From contig JAIVFH010000016.1 of NCBI GenBank assembly GCA_025765595.1, forward strand, positions 402,501 to 432,865: 30,365 nt of DNA. The letters are read 5' to 3'. The notes under the pieces were generated by a model that saw nothing but the letters and a program-made list of their open reading frames with translations, had not been told where the DNA came from and made no database searches. Source of the DNA: Obelidium mucronatum. Taxonomy: Eukaryota; Chytridiomycota; Chytridiomycetes; Chytridiales; Chytriomycetaceae. Below are positions 29,307-30,365 of this stretch, in pieces. The translations under genes and the position numbers were made by a program. The first letter of the stretch is position 1; each line of letters begins with the position of its first letter.

Positions 29307-30365
29307 TTAAAGGTCAAATTTTGTTCGGATTTTGCCGTGTCGAGTGTCGTGGAAAAGGGAGCCAAGGTTAGGGTTAGATTTTAGGGCAAGTACAGTGGAT
29401 GGTGGGTTGGTCCAGTCGGTGAGGTGGCTTGAAGTTAAAATTTTCTCTTGGAAAATTTTCAAGTTGTTTCCGATTTTAAGTTGATTGATTCTGTGATTGT
29501 ATCGGATAATAAATGGGGCGATTCGGGAGTCGTCGGTAGTTTTTGGAGTGAGATATTGGTTGCGTTTTTTGTAGGATACTGAGTTGGAGATCGAGTGGAA
29601 AAATTTCGGGGGGTAGCCGCGTTTGAGGAGTCTGAGGCGGAAAAGATTTCTGAGGTTGTTGAAGTCAGTTTCGGAGGAGGAGCAGCGGATGTAACGAATT
29701 AGTTCTCCTTTAATAAAGCCTTTTTTCAGATTGGTCGGGTGGCTTGAGGAGTTGGAGATGTATGTGTAAGTGTTGAGAATTTTTTGATGACATTGCGTGG
29801 TGATTCGTCCGTTGCGTATGGAGATTATAAGGTCTAGGAAGTCAATAGATTTTGTGGAAGTGACTAGAGTGAATTTGATGCCTGGGATGATTGTTTGGCA
29901 GTTGTCGAAGAAGGTTTGAAGATCCGGTAAAGGGGCGGTCCAGATTCCGAAAATATCGTCAACATAGCGATTGTAGAATTGCATTTGGTTGGAGATAGTG
30001 TTTTGGACAAGTGGATGTTCTTCAAAGTGGATCATGAGGAAGACATTAGCGACTAAGACGGCCATATTGGTACCCATAGCCATCCCGTGAATTTGATGAA
30101 AAATTTTTTCGCCGAAGGTGAAAAAATTGTTCGAGAGGACCCAGTGGACAAGGTCCGGTAGGAAGTGGGGGAGGTTGTGTCTTCGAGTAAAGGTAGCGAT
30201 GGCGTTGGTGGTGAGATGGATATTCATAGAGCCGTAGAGGTTGACGACATCGAAAGAGAAGAGGATTGCAGTAGGAGAGACTGGTGCGGTAAGATTGTTG
30301 AGGGCATTTATAATGTGCGTAGAGTTAGTGGGTCGTAGTGGGTCTGTTTCGAAGAAGGGTTTGAG
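29307..30365 (-). CDS. Penelope-like element reverse transcriptase, 5' end outside window
   Basis: The frame is open from the window edge to the stop at 29307. It begins FFETDPLRPTNSTHIIN and continues with RT motif A, FSFDVVNLYGSMNI. Next is KIFHQIHGMAMGTNMAVLVANVF (the Q..G.AMG motif), the catalytic box YNRYVDDIFGIW (YVDD at about 29993-29982), and IDFLDLIISI (thumb-side FLD). A C-terminal segment KKGFIKGELIRYIRCSS ... RLLKRGYPPKFF is also typical of Penelope-like RTs. The frame ends shortly after RT without a C-terminal GIY-YIG endonuclease. An N-terminal nuclease cannot be excluded because the start is not in the window. The frame is intact over 350 codons, so the copy may be fairly young. 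Confidence 0.85.
   Translation of the reverse strand, partial: LKPFFETDPLRPTNSTHIINALNNLTAPVSPTAILFSFDVVNLYGSMNIHLTTNAIATFTRRHNLPHFLPDLVHWVLSNNFFTFGEKIFHQIHGMAMGTNMAVLVANVFLMIHFEEHPLVQNTISNQMQFYNRYVDDIFGIWTAPLPDLQTFFDNCQTIIPGIKFTLVTSTKSIDFLDLIISIRNGRITTQCHQKILNTYTYISNSSSHPTNLKKGFIKGELIRYIRCSSSETDFNNLRNLFRLRLLKRGYPPKFFHSISNSVSYKKRNQYLTPKTTDDSRIAPFIIRYNHRINQLKIGNNLKIFQEKILTSSHLTDWTNPPSTVLALKSNPNLGSLFHDTRHGKIRTKFDL

Noticed and set aside
1..30365. CRISPR array or bacterial operons
   Set aside because: No spaced direct repeats of CRISPR type; spliced eukaryotic genes throughout.

Overview
The window is nuclear DNA from a eukaryote. The gene part has short spliceosomal introns (about 50-90 bp, GT-AG) and very close gene spacing. 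It encodes a cytosolic ribosomal protein, a nonsense-decay/telomere factor of the EST1/SMG7 type, an XRCC4-type end-joining protein and an UNC93-type membrane protein. Short introns, tight spacing and LINE plus Penelope-like retroelements would fit an early-diverging (zoosporic-type) fungus or a related protist. That placement is inference; no marker in the window settles it.

Region 1 (1-9,862) is the host-gene block. In order: the 3' part of an EST1/SMG7-like gene (+, spliced, ends 1670); a disordered basic protein only 53 bp downstream (+, 1724-3224, four exons); a Ser/Thr/Gln/Asn-rich single-exon gene (+, 3636-4625); a complete five-exon XRCC4 homologue (-, 4813-5985); a roughly 650-bp TA-flanked hairpin element (6235-6882); a complete five-exon UNC93-like gene (+, 6993-8601); and the three-exon uL14/RPL23 gene (-, 8866-9862). 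Gene models were built by hand from splice sites. In the XRCC4, UNC93, uL14, SMG7 and 1724-3224 models every exon phase adds up.

Region 2 (about 10,020-15,770) is accessory DNA. It holds a GC-rich stretch with ~95-bp tandem repeats, an unrecognised coiled-coil-like ORF (11166-11819), an unrecognised multi-exon gene or decayed element on the minus strand (12149-15046), and ~300-bp tandem repeats containing an uninterrupted run of 35 G.

Region 3 (15,776-28,955) is a retrotransposon cluster. Two LINE copies of one family (A, 15776-19577; B, 19585-25328) lie head to tail, with A's poly(A) directly before B's 5' end. Copy B encodes ORF1 (RRM-like region plus CX2CX3HX4C knuckle), a middle ORF ('ORFx') and ORF2 (APE endonuclease plus the start of the reverse transcriptase). 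B is cut off inside its RT by a 5'-truncated minus-strand LINE 3' end (C). A second such 3' end (D) lies at 28005-28955. Between C and D sit an unrecognised ORF with a 30-bp triplicate and a 15-bp minisatellite built on the palindrome AGCGCT.

Region 4 (about 28,956-30,365) is a Penelope-like element on the minus strand. Its RT is open to the window edge, and a degenerate hammerhead-ribozyme-like core lies downstream of the ORF.

No CRISPR, tRNA or rRNA gene was found by eye. The most novel-looking items are the conserved middle ORFx of the LINE family, the unrecognised multi-exon gene at 12-15 kb, the TA-flanked hairpin element and the hammerhead-like remnant.
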